64,000 nt of DNA from SM1-50 sp964467345 (lineage in GTDB: Archaea > Thermoplasmatota > E2 > DHVEG-1), in NCBI GenBank assembly GCA_964467345.1, contig CAYXPY010000003.1, positions 1 to 64,000 on the forward strand. Reading direction: 5' to 3'. Position numbers and translations under genes: made by a program. Shown here piece after piece: positions 17,199 to 25,211 of the stretch (position 1 is the first letter of the stretch; every line of letters begins with the position of its first letter). The notes beneath the pieces were generated by a model, which worked only from the letters and a program-made list of their open reading frames with translations, was not told the origin of the DNA and did not search any database.

Positions 17199-19109
17199 TT
17201 AGATGAATCTGATGCCTTCAAGGTTCAATGGTGCCGCTGTGTTCATATTGAGCCGTTTATGGATCGTCGATGACAGATCGATACATTTTGATTCTTCACC
17301 ATGCCCGAATATGACACGCTCAGGCCGAGGTGACATGTTGTTGATAAAACCAACAAGCTGCCTCCGATCGCTATGCCCAGAAAAGCCATCACAGGTCTCC
17401 ACGTTCATCTCAACAGGCAGACTGACGATGTTCCCTCCAACATTCATCGGGACTTCCTTTGCACCCCGTTGGATCCTCCGTCCAAGGGTTCCTTCTGCTT
17501 GATACCCGACGAACACTAAGGTGTTTTTACTATCAGCGGACCAGTGTTTAAAATATTCCATGACCGGCCCACCGTTCATCATACCACTCGTCGCAAGAAC
17601 CACACAAGGGTCTTTATCACCAAGGATTTTTTCCCTCATCTCACCACTATCGACTCGTTTGAAGATCTCAGAAAGCAAGGGGTTGTCTCCCTGCTGGAAG
17701 ATCTGGGTCCGTAGTTTGTTGTTCAAATACTCAGGATACGCGGTATGAATAGCGGTTGCCTCCCAGATCATCCCATCAAGGTAGACGGGGATTTCTGGGA
17801 TTTCTTTCATTTTCACTAGACTTTCCAGGACAATCATGACCTCTTGGCTTCTTCCGACCGCAAACACAGGAGCCAGGACTTTCCCTTTCTTCTTCATGGA
17901 AGTCCGAATGATATCCTTCAATCGATCGGTCGCCTCTTTCCGGCTTGGTTGGAAATCATCATGACCCCCATATGTCGATTCAATGACTAAGGCTTCTGCC
18001 CGTGGGAAATGGTTGATCGCAGGGTTGAACAGCCAGGTACGCTCAAATTTGATATCACCGGAGAACGCGATGTTGTATAACCCGTCGCCGACGTGGAAAT
18101 GGCAGATAGACGAACCAAGAATATGACCCGCGTTATGGAACGTGAGCCGTATATCAGGGGTGATATCGGTGGTATCCCCATAGCCCATCACAATGCAATG
18201 TTTAATGACATTGCGTATGTTCTCAGAGGAGTAAGGGACCTTTTTTGCATCTGCTGCAGCGACTTTTATGTAATCCATCTGAAGCAGGGTCATCAGATCT
18301 CGTGTTGGTGGGGTGCAATAGATAGGACCATCATACCCATATTTGTATAAAATGGGGACAAGCCCACAGTGGTCAAGATGCGCATGTGTGATGACCACCG
18401 CATCGATTTTTTCCAAAGGAAGGACTTCCGGGAGATGAATATATGGTGACCCGTTGTTCTCTGCAGAAACATCGATACCACAGTCAATCAACACCTTGCT
18501 ATCTTGTGTATGCAGCATGGTGCAGGAACGACCGACTTCACGGTACCCTCCAAGAGCGATCATACGGATGTATTTCTCCCCTGTCGAAGCACCACGATGT
18601 ATCTTCCGACCGATTTTCCGTAAGATGTCTTTCCGTTCGTCACTCATGGACCGTAGATATCCGCGGATCTCCTGAACGGTCTTGGATTGGATCGGCGGAG
18701 CACGCACGATACTTGGTGCCCAGTTGATCTTCTTGCGTATCTCGTTTAACAATTGGCCTTCTCGTCCGATAGCAGCACCAGGTTTCAATGCCTCAATAGT
18801 GACCTCACCGACATCTGGTTGGAAATAGATATTGGTTATTTCCGCTTCTTTCGGGATGATCTGTCGGATTTTCTTCTCTGCGATTTCAACATCAGTAAGA
18901 ACTGAAGGGTCAGGGCGGACCACGATACGTTTCTGAAGACTTTTTGCCATGTTCTTTACTAAATCCTTATTGTTGGCAAACTTATCCGGTGTCTTGGTGT
19001 AAATAACCAGAAGCGCCCCTTCAAATTCAACTTCGGAGATATCAACACTTGCAGGTATTGAACCTCGTATTTTGCCTCGAATTTCTGCTAAAACATCATC
19101 AACGGTCAT
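17199..19109 (-). CDS. fttA: KH-domain beta-CASP ribonuclease, transcription termination factor FttA (aCPSF1)
   Basis: A 636-residue protein related to the eukaryotic cleavage and polyadenylation factor CPSF73. Two N-terminal KH-like RNA-binding regions come first (the second with GAAIGREGQLL at 111-121), then a metallo-beta-lactamase fold with THAHLDH at 241-247 and SGDIKFERTWLF further on, and the inserted beta-CASP domain. In archaea this protein cleaves nascent transcripts at U-rich sites and ends transcription. That matches the many T-runs seen after genes in this window. It is followed by psmB on the same strand, a common archaeal neighbour arrangement, with about 85 bases between. Confidence 0.95.
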   Translation of the reverse strand: MTVDDVLAEIRGKIRGSIPASVDISEVEFEGALLVIYTKTPDKFANNKDLVKNMAKSLQKRIVVRPDPSVLTDVEIAEKKIRQIIPKEAEITNIYFQPDVGEVTIEALKPGAAIGREGQLLNEIRKKINWAPSIVRAPPIQSKTVQEIRGYLRSMSDERKDILRKIGRKIHRGASTGEKYIRMIALGGYREVGRSCTMLHTQDSKVLIDCGIDVSAENNGSPYIHLPEVLPLEKIDAVVITHAHLDHCGLVPILYKYGYDGPIYCTPPTRDLMTLLQMDYIKVAAADAKKVPYSSENIRNVIKHCIVMGYGDTTDITPDIRLTFHNAGHILGSSICHFHVGDGLYNIAFSGDIKFERTWLFNPAINHFPRAEALVIESTYGGHDDFQPSRKEATDRLKDIIRTSMKKKGKVLAPVFAVGRSQEVMIVLESLVKMKEIPEIPVYLDGMIWEATAIHTAYPEYLNNKLRTQIFQQGDNPLLSEIFKRVDSGEMREKILGDKDPCVVLATSGMMNGGPVMEYFKHWSADSKNTLVFVGYQAEGTLGRRIQRGAKEVPMNVGGNIVSLPVEMNVETCDGFSGHSDRRQLVGFINNMSPRPERVIFGHGEESKCIDLSSTIHKRLNMNTAAPLNLEGIRFI

Positions 19110-19194
19110 AATCTACCTTTCTTTAACGCTTGTAAAACGGACTTTGTACGTTTATTATATCAGTATTACGTTTTCTTCTGAGAAAACGGATGAA

Positions 19195-19827
19195 CTACTT
19201 CCCCATCTTTTGCAACCGCTTCTTTATTTCATCCTCAGGTACCATTTTGAATTCCTTTTCGGTAATCACTGCGACATCAGCTCCGTTTCCTGAGGCAGAG
19301 TCTCGGCCCATGGCAGCGGTGATCGCCCTCAATGCAAGGTCGATACCATCATTTATCGTCATATCATCTTTATAGGAATCCTCTAGTACACCAAACGCGT
19401 AGGGTGACCCGGAGCCTCCAGCGGTGTATTTATCTGGGATAGAACCGCCAGCTGCATCTAATGAATAGACATGTCCTCCAGTGGAATCCCATCCACCAAG
19501 TATTAATTGCACATAGTAAGGATAGAATTTCCGCGAGTTCAAGATATTAGACATCAGTGTTGCTGCGCTTTGTACAGACATTTCTACGTCTCTTTTTAGG
19601 CTGTATAATTTTGTTTCCGCGCTCAGATACCGAGACAGTACCTGCAAATCTCCGACAAGTCCTGCGGTCGCAAGGGCAAGATGATTATCGATTTGATAGA
19701 GCTTTCTTGTAGACTTATGGGCAATAAGTGTTCCCATTGTCGCTCTTCGTTCTGTTGCAATTACAACACCGTCTTTACATACCAAGCCAAGGATGGTGGT
19801 ACCAGTTTTCTTTAACTCTTCTGTCAT
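19195..19827 (-). CDS. psmB: Proteasome beta subunit
   Basis: A 210-residue catalytic subunit of the archaeal 20S proteasome. A short propeptide ends at Gly9, so self-cleavage exposes the active-site Thr10 (TTILGLVCKDGVVIATERRA follows). The catalytic lysine is in the later RKLYQI region of the fold, and the GSGSPYAFGVLED block and the GADVAVI C-terminal strand are present. It acts with the alpha ring and an AAA+ unfoldase to degrade proteins. It lies upstream of fttA in transcription order on the minus strand. Confidence 0.96.
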   Translation of the reverse strand: MTEELKKTGTTILGLVCKDGVVIATERRATMGTLIAHKSTRKLYQIDNHLALATAGLVGDLQVLSRYLSAETKLYSLKRDVEMSVQSAATLMSNILNSRKFYPYYVQLILGGWDSTGGHVYSLDAAGGSIPDKYTAGGSGSPYAFGVLEDSYKDDMTINDGIDLALRAITAAMGRDSASGNGADVAVITEKEFKMVPEDEIKKRLQKMGK

Positions 19828-19945
19828 AAATTACTCTCCAGTAAACACCAGAAAAACACTGGATAACGAATCTCGTATCTTTTATTTATACTTTGTGGAG
19901 GGGTTATGCGAGGAGGCCGACGACATGCGACCGCCTCGTTTGCAT

Positions 19946-21145
19946 TTAAATAATGTGTAATTCTTTGCCTAATTTTTCGAATTTAGTAAGAGCGAAATCC
20001 AAATCCTTCTTCGTAAGCCCCGCGTTCATCATGGTTCTGATCCGGGCTTTATCCCGTGCAACCATTGGGAACACGATTGGGAGGGCAAAGATACCTTCAT
20101 CGAATAATCGATTGCTCAGCTCTTTTGCTTTCCCTGAGTCACCGACAATGACCGGGGTGATAGGCGTTTCGCTTCCGCCAGTGTTAAATCCAAGTGAGTT
20201 TAATTCCTTTTTGAAATATCTGGTGTTGTCCCAGAGTCGTTTGACGTGCTCAGGTTCAGTCTCCAAGACATCGATAGCAGCAAGCTGAGCCCCGGACACA
20301 GCAGGGGGATGCGAACCAGAAAGTAACCATGTGCGTGATTTATTATAAGCGAAGTTCACGAGATCTTGACTGCCTGCGATAAGACCACCGACGACACCAA
20401 AGGCTTTACTAAATGTCCCCATCTCGACATCGATTTTTCCCTCGATATGGAAATGGGCACCAATCCCACGTCCATCTTCCCCTATCACACCTTCTCCGTG
20501 AGCATCATCGACATAGGTCATCGCTCCAAACTCATTGGCAAGTTTTACTATCTTATCCATAGGAGCGATGTCTCCATCCATGCTAAACACACCATCGGTG
20601 ATGATGAGGATACGACGATATTTCTTATCAGCATCTGTTAACACTTTTTCGAGGTCGGCCATATCGCGATGCTTGTAGATGGCACGATCTGCTTTGGTGA
20701 GCCGGACGCCATCAATGATGCTTCCATGGTTCAGCTCATCACTGATAACAATATCCCCTTCAGCAACAAGTTGTGGAATGAGACCGGAGTTCGCAGCAAA
20801 ACCAGTTTGGTAGATAAGGGTAGACTCCGTTCGTTTGAACCGAGCAAGCCTTTTCTCCACTTCAGTATGAATTTGCAACGTCCCTGCAATAGCACGGACC
20901 GAACCTGAACCAGCCCCATATTTTTTTGCAGCATCAATTGCCCCTTTGATGAGTCGGGGATGATTGCTAAGGTTTAGGTAGTTATTCGAACACATCATAA
21001 TGACTTCTTTACCGTTGACAATCGAATGAGGTTTCGATCCGCTCTCAAGAATCCGGATATTCCATTCAAAATGATTTTTTACAAGTTCATTGTATTCATC
21101 TTTTAAAAATTGATTCGGGTTTCGTTTTGTAATTTGTGTCATCAT
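19946..21145 (-). CDS. kbl: Glycine C-acetyltransferase (2-amino-3-ketobutyrate CoA ligase)
   Basis: A PLP enzyme of the alpha-oxoamine synthase family, about 399 residues. I chose the ATG pair at 21145/21142 because GGAGGTAC stands right before it; the longer in-frame extension has no such site. Key motifs are CSNNYLNLSNHPRL near the start, the cofactor aspartate in YVDDAHGEGV, and the PLP lysine in GTFSKAFGVVGG. Kbl splits 2-amino-3-ketobutyrate with CoA into glycine and acetyl-CoA in threonine breakdown. BioF-like or other oxoamine synthase activity cannot be excluded by eye. Threonine dehydrogenase is not in the window. Confidence 0.85.
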   Translation of the reverse strand: MMTQITKRNPNQFLKDEYNELVKNHFEWNIRILESGSKPHSIVNGKEVIMMCSNNYLNLSNHPRLIKGAIDAAKKYGAGSGSVRAIAGTLQIHTEVEKRLARFKRTESTLIYQTGFAANSGLIPQLVAEGDIVISDELNHGSIIDGVRLTKADRAIYKHRDMADLEKVLTDADKKYRRILIITDGVFSMDGDIAPMDKIVKLANEFGAMTYVDDAHGEGVIGEDGRGIGAHFHIEGKIDVEMGTFSKAFGVVGGLIAGSQDLVNFAYNKSRTWLLSGSHPPAVSGAQLAAIDVLETEPEHVKRLWDNTRYFKKELNSLGFNTGGSETPITPVIVGDSGKAKELSNRLFDEGIFALPIVFPMVARDKARIRTMMNAGLTKKDLDFALTKFEKLGKELHII

Positions 21146-21200
21146 CGTACCTCCAAGTATAACAATCCCCCCAAGGGGGTCTGGAAATATGATTCGCATA

Positions 21201-22343
21201 TTAAAAGCTGTTGGTTTGGAGTTTTACGACCCTGCTGAGACGGTATCCGATAACGACCATCAGATACCCTTGTTTCGCAAAGAGGCCGTCAAGTTTTTTA
21301 TCTCCCGTATCTACACGTAAAACAGGGGTATGCATCAGCTTTGAAGGGGTCGATACAACGATGATGTTGTCGATTCCTATTCTGTCGATAACCGTGGGGC
21401 TGAGCTGAAGGTTCCCACGACCAAGGATGAAACCTTGTGCCCCAATTGGACTTAACAGTATCTTAGCCTTCGGATACTTTTTCAGAAGTGTTAGAATTTG
21501 TTGCTCGTTGAGATCTTCACCAACGAGGTGCTTCTTGTAGACAGCATCGATACCTAACAAGGTGTGCTGTATATTGAGTTTTTTTGCGATATAATCAATG
21601 GTCCCACCAGAGCAGAACAAAAACAACCAATCCGGGTGTCGTTCGAGTTCATCTTTGACATGTTCAGCAAGCTCGTCTTTTACTTCCTCGTCGGTGACCG
21701 ATTCAAACATTGCTTTTCCAACCTGAATATAGGTTGGTTCGATTATTCCTTTTACAATACCGAACAAGCGGACCTTCCATTCTCCTTTGCGGTAGAGGTC
21801 CTCATCAAGATCCATGATTTCGACATCGCCAATGGTGAGACGGTTGTTGATGAAGTCATGAAGCATTTTTGCTGTTGCATTCGTATTGATGCCAAAGACA
21901 CCTGAATGCATTTTTACTCCTGAAGGAATCCCAAGGACCGGAATTTTTTTATCGATAATCGTGCAGATATCCCGAGCAGTCCCATCCCCACCACAGAAGA
22001 CAAGGAGATCAATATGTTGGGAGAGTAGTTTTTTACACGCATTCTTTGTATCGTCAGCCGAGGTAGAAGTCGACAAAGGAGTATAGACGACCCGAATGTT
22101 TTTCATCCCGGTGGCTTCCAACTCGGTTTGTCCCATGTCGCCTTCGCAGGTGACCCAGATAAGATCAGAGTGATTTGTAGTAATTGCTGAAAACGCCTGC
22201 AGCATTTCTTCGGCTTTTTTCCGTGCAACAGGGTGTGCCCCCAACTGGATCGCTTTCTCAAGGACCCCGTCGGTCCCTTTCAGTCCCACGCGGCCACCCA
22301 TCCCTGCAACAGGGTTGACCAGAAAACCAATTTTTATGCTCAT
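21201..22343 (-). CDS. ATP-NAD kinase family protein
   Basis: A protein of about 380 residues that starts MSIKIGFLVNPVAGMGGRVG, typical of the archaeal ATP-NAD kinase (COG3199) group. The kinase loop FCGGDGTARD is present near residue 120, followed by GIPSGVKMHSGVFG. It should phosphorylate NAD to NADP. The C-terminal extension relative to bacterial NAD kinases is normal for this group. The TTG at 22355 is in frame but the ATG at 22343 better fits the family start. It lies directly upstream of kbl on the same strand with a gap of about 55 bases. Confidence 0.82.
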   Translation of the reverse strand: MSIKIGFLVNPVAGMGGRVGLKGTDGVLEKAIQLGAHPVARKKAEEMLQAFSAITTNHSDLIWVTCEGDMGQTELEATGMKNIRVVYTPLSTSTSADDTKNACKKLLSQHIDLLVFCGGDGTARDICTIIDKKIPVLGIPSGVKMHSGVFGINTNATAKMLHDFINNRLTIGDVEIMDLDEDLYRKGEWKVRLFGIVKGIIEPTYIQVGKAMFESVTDEEVKDELAEHVKDELERHPDWLFLFCSGGTIDYIAKKLNIQHTLLGIDAVYKKHLVGEDLNEQQILTLLKKYPKAKILLSPIGAQGFILGRGNLQLSPTVIDRIGIDNIIVVSTPSKLMHTPVLRVDTGDKKLDGLFAKQGYLMVVIGYRLSRVVKLQTNSF

Positions 22344-22436
22344 CACATCGTCCAAGGGTTGTTCTCAATAGAAACAGGATTTAATAATTCATTGGTCAGA
22401 GTGTATTCTTTCATTTTGAGATTTTTCCACGATGCG

Positions 22437-22444
22437 TTTAAATA
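22437..22444 (+). promoter_or_regulatory. TATA box for the 22.47-22.60 kb RNA
   Basis: TTTAAATA is centred about 26 bases before the first base of the predicted RNA stem, the normal archaeal spacing. The motif is nearly palindromic, but the minus-strand NAD kinase gene has its own closer AT-rich element (around 22378-22390). Confidence 0.6.
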
Positions 22445-22466
22445 GGTTAAAAGACAGAAGAGAAGA

Positions 22467-22604
22467 GTGGTGAGGAAGGGCGACGTTCGGCGGGGTCTTG
22501 TCTTCCCGATCTGCGCTCTTGTCTTCCGGTGACGCTGGTGTTGCGTAGCTGCGTTGCGTCGGTGTGGCGCTGTGACGTGCCTCCTTTCCCCTCCTTCCTT
22601 ACCT
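22467..22604 (+). ncRNA. Unrecognised GC-rich structured RNA
   Basis: A strikingly GC-rich island of about 138 bases in an AT-rich gap. The two ends form an 11-bp closing stem (22469-22479 with 22593-22603) containing one G-U pair. Inside are a CGGG/CCCG hairpin (22491-22508), a GACGC/GCGTC stem (22531-22535 with 22556-22560) and a GGCGC/GTGCC hairpin (22566-22581) with another G-U pair. Both wobble pairs become A-C mismatches on the other strand, which argues for plus-strand transcription. The motif TCTTGTCTTCC occurs twice (22496 and 22517), once mainly in a loop. It is not 5S rRNA, SRP RNA or RNase P RNA by their conserved cores. A TATA box and a T-rich end flank it. Confidence 0.6.
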
Positions 22605-23195
22605 TTATGGGTTGTTGGTTTTCTTTTTTGAGTACTGTTTGATTCTCAATTGTACAATATCAAGATCAATGGTGCCTTTGGAGTATGCTTCTAGAAAGGT
22701 CCGGGCATCGATACTATACATCCGGGAATCGCACATCAAAAAATATTCAGAGCAGGCAGCATGTTTCACTTCAGCGATGACTTGTTTTGTGATTACCGAG
22801 GTGAAATGGAAATCCTCTGAGAGGAACAGGTCGACACCGTTTTTTAAGAGAGATACAAGAATATTACAGTCGTTTACAACATGGTCGGCTGGTACCCCAT
22901 GATCCTGCATCGAACGCAGACAGGCTTGACCTAAGGCATCAGAGAGCAAGCGGTTCTTAAAATCTATGACTGTCGCCTGTGCATGATTCCAGCGTTTTAT
23001 CGCTTTTTTATGGGTCTCATCGGTGATACGACCCCAAATCTTAAGCTGCTGTAGTTCAGAGGCAACCGTTGTGGTAACAAAACAAGGGATACGATCACGT
23101 GCTATCACCTTGATGACCTTATCGATGGTTGAATCGGTCTTTACTAAAAATGACGTGTCAAATGAAACGCTTCGTATCTGAAGTTGTTCGACCAT
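22605..23195 (-). CDS. PIN-domain protein, putative ribonuclease
   Basis: A 196-residue protein. The PIN acid residues appear in order: SFDTSFLV near the N-terminus, NDCNILVSLL near residue 113 and FLSEDFHFTS near residue 128. The ATG at 23195 has GGGAG about six bases upstream; an earlier in-frame ATG at 23210 lacks it. The protein is longer than VapC toxins (about 130 residues), and no antitoxin gene precedes it, so a housekeeping RNA-processing role is as likely as a toxin role. Its 3' end faces the structured RNA gene. It lies just downstream of tRNA-Arg on the same strand. Confidence 0.75.
   Translation of the reverse strand: MVEQLQIRSVSFDTSFLVKTDSTIDKVIKVIARDRIPCFVTTTVASELQQLKIWGRITDETHKKAIKRWNHAQATVIDFKNRLLSDALGQACLRSMQDHGVPADHVVNDCNILVSLLKNGVDLFLSEDFHFTSVITKQVIAEVKHAACSEYFLMCDSRMYSIDARTFLEAYSKGTIDLDIVQLRIKQYSKKKTNNP
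22619..22629 (+). terminator. T-rich end of the structured RNA
   Basis: TTTTCTTTTTT follows the closing stem by about 16 bases, as expected for an archaeal T-run terminator. It lies inside the last codons of the convergent PIN-domain gene. Confidence 0.5.
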
Positions 23196-23252
23196 CTTTT
23201 TCTCCCTCATTTCGTAATGATAGTATGGATTTTTTTTTCTTGAAAGAAGTAG

Positions 23253-23326
23253 CGGACCTATGGGGATTCGAACCCCAGTATCCGGCTCCGAAGGCCGGAA
23301 GGATATCCAGACTACCTCATAGGCCC
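23253..23326 (-). tRNA. tRNA-Arg (anticodon TCG)
   Basis: Read on the minus strand, a complete cloverleaf of 74 bases starts GGGCCTA and ends TAGGTCC plus a G discriminator. The anticodon stem CCGGC/GCCGG encloses the loop CTTCGGA, giving anticodon TCG, which reads CGA and related arginine codons. The T-arm is GGGGTTCGAATCCCC. No intron and no encoded CCA are present. An AT-rich TTTTATAG element about 30 bases upstream (around 23355-23362) fits a promoter. Confidence 0.95.
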
Positions 23327-23420
23327 ATAGTCTAGAATGGAATGATACATCTACTATAAAACTTAGATTGGTTCCAAATCGGATACGAAAACATCAAGGG
23401 AAAGAAAAATAAAAAAAAGG

Positions 23421-23446
23421 AAAAAAAGCTGTCGAAAGCTTTTTTA
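23421..23446 (-). terminator. Hairpin terminator after ftsZ
   Basis: Just after the ftsZ stop codon an inverted repeat (A-run plus AGCT, six-base loop, AGCT plus T-run) forms a stem that on the minus strand ends in a run of Ts. It looks like an intrinsic-type terminator. Confidence 0.6.
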
Positions 23447-23448
23447 TT

Positions 23449-24573
23449 TTAGCGAACAAAGTCGATGTTTCCGACTTTGGGGTTTGCCATAACTCGTCGT
23501 TGTGGGATCACTGGTGCAGTCGGATTTGTCCGGCGCTCAGGACGGGAGGTCAACAGATTCGGTGATTGAACACCGGTCATAATTGCCATAACCCGGCATT
23601 TTCCCTCAAAGGCAGGATCCACTCGAGCCCCGAGAATGACATTGGAGTAACAATCCATATCCTCGGTGAGGGCTTTTGCGACTTCCTGGACGTATTTCAA
23701 ACTCATGTTGGGACCACCGGTGATGTGAACAAGCGCGCTGTGGGCGCCATGGTAATCGACGTTGAGGAGCGGATGATTTAACGCTTCTTTTACGATTGTG
23801 TCCACCCCAGCATCCTCATCGGCTTCTCCCCAGAGCATCACCGAGAGGCCACCGGAATCCATGACTGCTTTCATATCAGCAAAATCAAGGTTTATCAATG
23901 AAGGAACAGAGATTGTCTCAGAAATTCCCTTTACGGTTTCTGCGACTAGTTGATCCATGACAGAGAACGCCTGGTTGATTGGGAGATTGGGTACGAATTC
24001 CATCAGCCGGTTGTTATCAAGAACAACAGTGCTGTCTGCAGTGACTCGGAGTTTATCAAGACCTTCATCTGCTTTTACCAGACGTGCGCGTTCGACATTA
24101 AACGGTGTTGAAACCATACAAGTGACAATGGCACCGCTTTTCTTGGCGATCTCGGCTACAACAGAGGACGATCCAGTTCCTGTCCCACCACCCATTCCAG
24201 CACAGACAAAGACTAAATCTGCGCCTTGCAACATTTCTTCAAGTTCTCGACTTGATTCTCGTGCGGCACGCTCTCCCATCTCAGGGAACCCACCGGCACC
24301 AAGTCCTCGTGTTAAGTTTTTTCCGATGAGAAGTTTTTTATCGGCATCGACGAGGTCCAGTGCGATCTTATCGGTGTTGATAGCGATGGTTTCTGCTCCT
24401 TTTACCCCTAATTTATGGAGCCGTGTAATCGTATTTCCTCCAGCGCCACCACATCCAACGATAACAATCCGAGCATTACCAAAGAGTCCGTCCTCAATCT
24501 TCTGCTTGCTTTCCTCACTAATTTTATTTTCTATCGCAGCCTCAACAAAGGACTGCATTCTATTTTCGGCCAT
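23449..24573 (-). CDS. ftsZ: Cell division GTPase FtsZ
   Basis: A 374-residue tubulin-fold GTPase that forms the division ring. The tubulin signature GGGTGTGSS lies at 128-136, the N-terminal nucleotide motif VGCGGAGGNTI at 39-49, and the catalytic T7 loop NLDFAD at 228-233. A short disordered tail (about 335-365) ends in the conserved NIDFVR peptide, where partner proteins such as SepF bind. An AGGAGGAACG ribosome binding site precedes the ATG. It follows the ribbon-helix-helix gene on the same strand. I cannot decide by eye between the FtsZ1 and FtsZ2 groups; the neighbour suggests the FtsZ2-type context. Confidence 0.96.
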   Translation of the reverse strand: MAENRMQSFVEAAIENKISEESKQKIEDGLFGNARIVIVGCGGAGGNTITRLHKLGVKGAETIAINTDKIALDLVDADKKLLIGKNLTRGLGAGGFPEMGERAARESSRELEEMLQGADLVFVCAGMGGGTGTGSSSVVAEIAKKSGAIVTCMVSTPFNVERARLVKADEGLDKLRVTADSTVVLDNNRLMEFVPNLPINQAFSVMDQLVAETVKGISETISVPSLINLDFADMKAVMDSGGLSVMLWGEADEDAGVDTIVKEALNHPLLNVDYHGAHSALVHITGGPNMSLKYVQEVAKALTEDMDCYSNVILGARVDPAFEGKCRVMAIMTGVQSPNLLTSRPERRTNPTAPVIPQRRVMANPKVGNIDFVR

Positions 24574-24602
24574 TTCTTCGTTCCTCCTATTCTGGTAGTT
24601 GG

Positions 24603-24629
24603 GAAGGCCGTCCTCTGTGGACGGCCTTC
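24603..24629 (-). promoter_or_regulatory. Perfect 10-bp hairpin between the RHH gene and ftsZ
   Basis: GAAGGCCGTC and GACGGCCTTC form a perfect inverted repeat around a seven-base loop, 30 bases before the ftsZ start codon. In the transcript it would be a strong stem just upstream of the ftsZ ribosome binding site. It could act as a processing, pausing or attenuation element, or stabilise the ftsZ message. Confidence 0.6.
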
Positions 24630-24669
24630 ACTAAAGGGGTGCATCCCATCCCCTGCTTTTACCTTGATT

Positions 24670-24897
24670 TTACTTTTTCATGTAAGGTTCTATAGCAGCG
24701 GCCGCAGCTTCCAATTCCTGGATTTTTTTGAATTTGTCGGCTTTTGCAAGAATACGGTTTGAGTGATTGTCTATATATTCTTTTACCGCATGCCGTACCA
24801 CCTCAGATCGTGTTGAAAACTCTCCCAATCGAATGAAAACGTCGATTTGTCGGAGATCGATTTGAGGTAATCGGATTGTGATGCGGTCGTTTTCCAT
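24670..24897 (-). CDS. CdrS-like ribbon-helix-helix regulator
   Basis: A 75-residue protein with a ribbon-helix-helix fold: the DNA-contact strand DRITIRLP at residues 4-11, then two helices (STRSEVVRHAVKEYI). A charged helix completes the C-terminus. The ATG at 24897 follows GAGGAG at good spacing. In haloarchaea the small RHH protein CdrS sits directly upstream of ftsZ2 and controls division genes. The same size, fold and position here suggest an equivalent protein, which is inference by context. Palindromes upstream may be its own operators. Confidence 0.8.
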   Translation of the reverse strand: MENDRITIRLPQIDLRQIDVFIRLGEFSTRSEVVRHAVKEYIDNHSNRILAKADKFKKIQELEAAAAAIEPYMKK

Positions 24898-24950
24898 AGT
24901 TCTCCTCACATTTTCCTGTCCGTCAGTTTGATGTCATATTTCTGCCAGAT

Positions 24951-24966
24951 GTACGAATTTTCGTAC
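24951..24966. promoter_or_regulatory. 16-bp palindrome upstream of the RHH-ftsZ genes
   Basis: GTACGAATTTTCGTAC has seven-base arms around a two-base centre and lies about 55 bases before the RHH start codon. It is flanked by a looser outer symmetry (GCC and GGC blocks). Ribbon-helix-helix proteins bind such inverted repeats, so this may be an autoregulatory operator or a leader hairpin. Confidence 0.5.
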
Positions 24967-24990
24967 GTCGGCAAATGTCAAACGGCATCA

Positions 24991-25003
24991 TTTGTCTGAC
25001 AAA
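24991..25003. promoter_or_regulatory. 13-bp palindrome upstream of the RHH-ftsZ genes
   Basis: TTTGTCTGACAAA has six-base arms around one base. It lies 25 bases from the first palindrome, between it and the TATA-like TTATTTAAA (minus strand, around 25028-25036). The placement near the expected transcription start fits a repressor site. The rest of the 24910-25211 gap holds no gene. Confidence 0.5.
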
Positions 25004-25211
25004 CGTAGAAACGAATACGTGCTTTGTTTAAATAACTTTCTATTTTTTAGGTCTGTTTCAACACACAAAACAACAAAATTTTTTTGCGAAAAAAACCTCA
25101 TTTTCTATCTGGAAATTGATGAAATTTTTTGACTAATTCATAGAGTTATGCAGGTACTAATGCACATGCTAACGCTCGTGATTATCTGGCTTTTTTTAGA
25201 AAAAAAATTGA

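Noticed and set aside
21145..21199. The longer N-terminal extension of Kbl
   Set aside because: The extension has no family similarity, whereas GGAGGTAC lies right before the ATG pair at 21145/21142.
22467..22604. Assignment of the structured RNA to 5S rRNA, SRP RNA or RNase P RNA
   Set aside because: The 5S core CGAAC region, the SRP GNAR-loop helix and the RNase P conserved regions (GAGGAAAGUCC start and ACAGNRA end) are missing, and the length fits none of the latter two.
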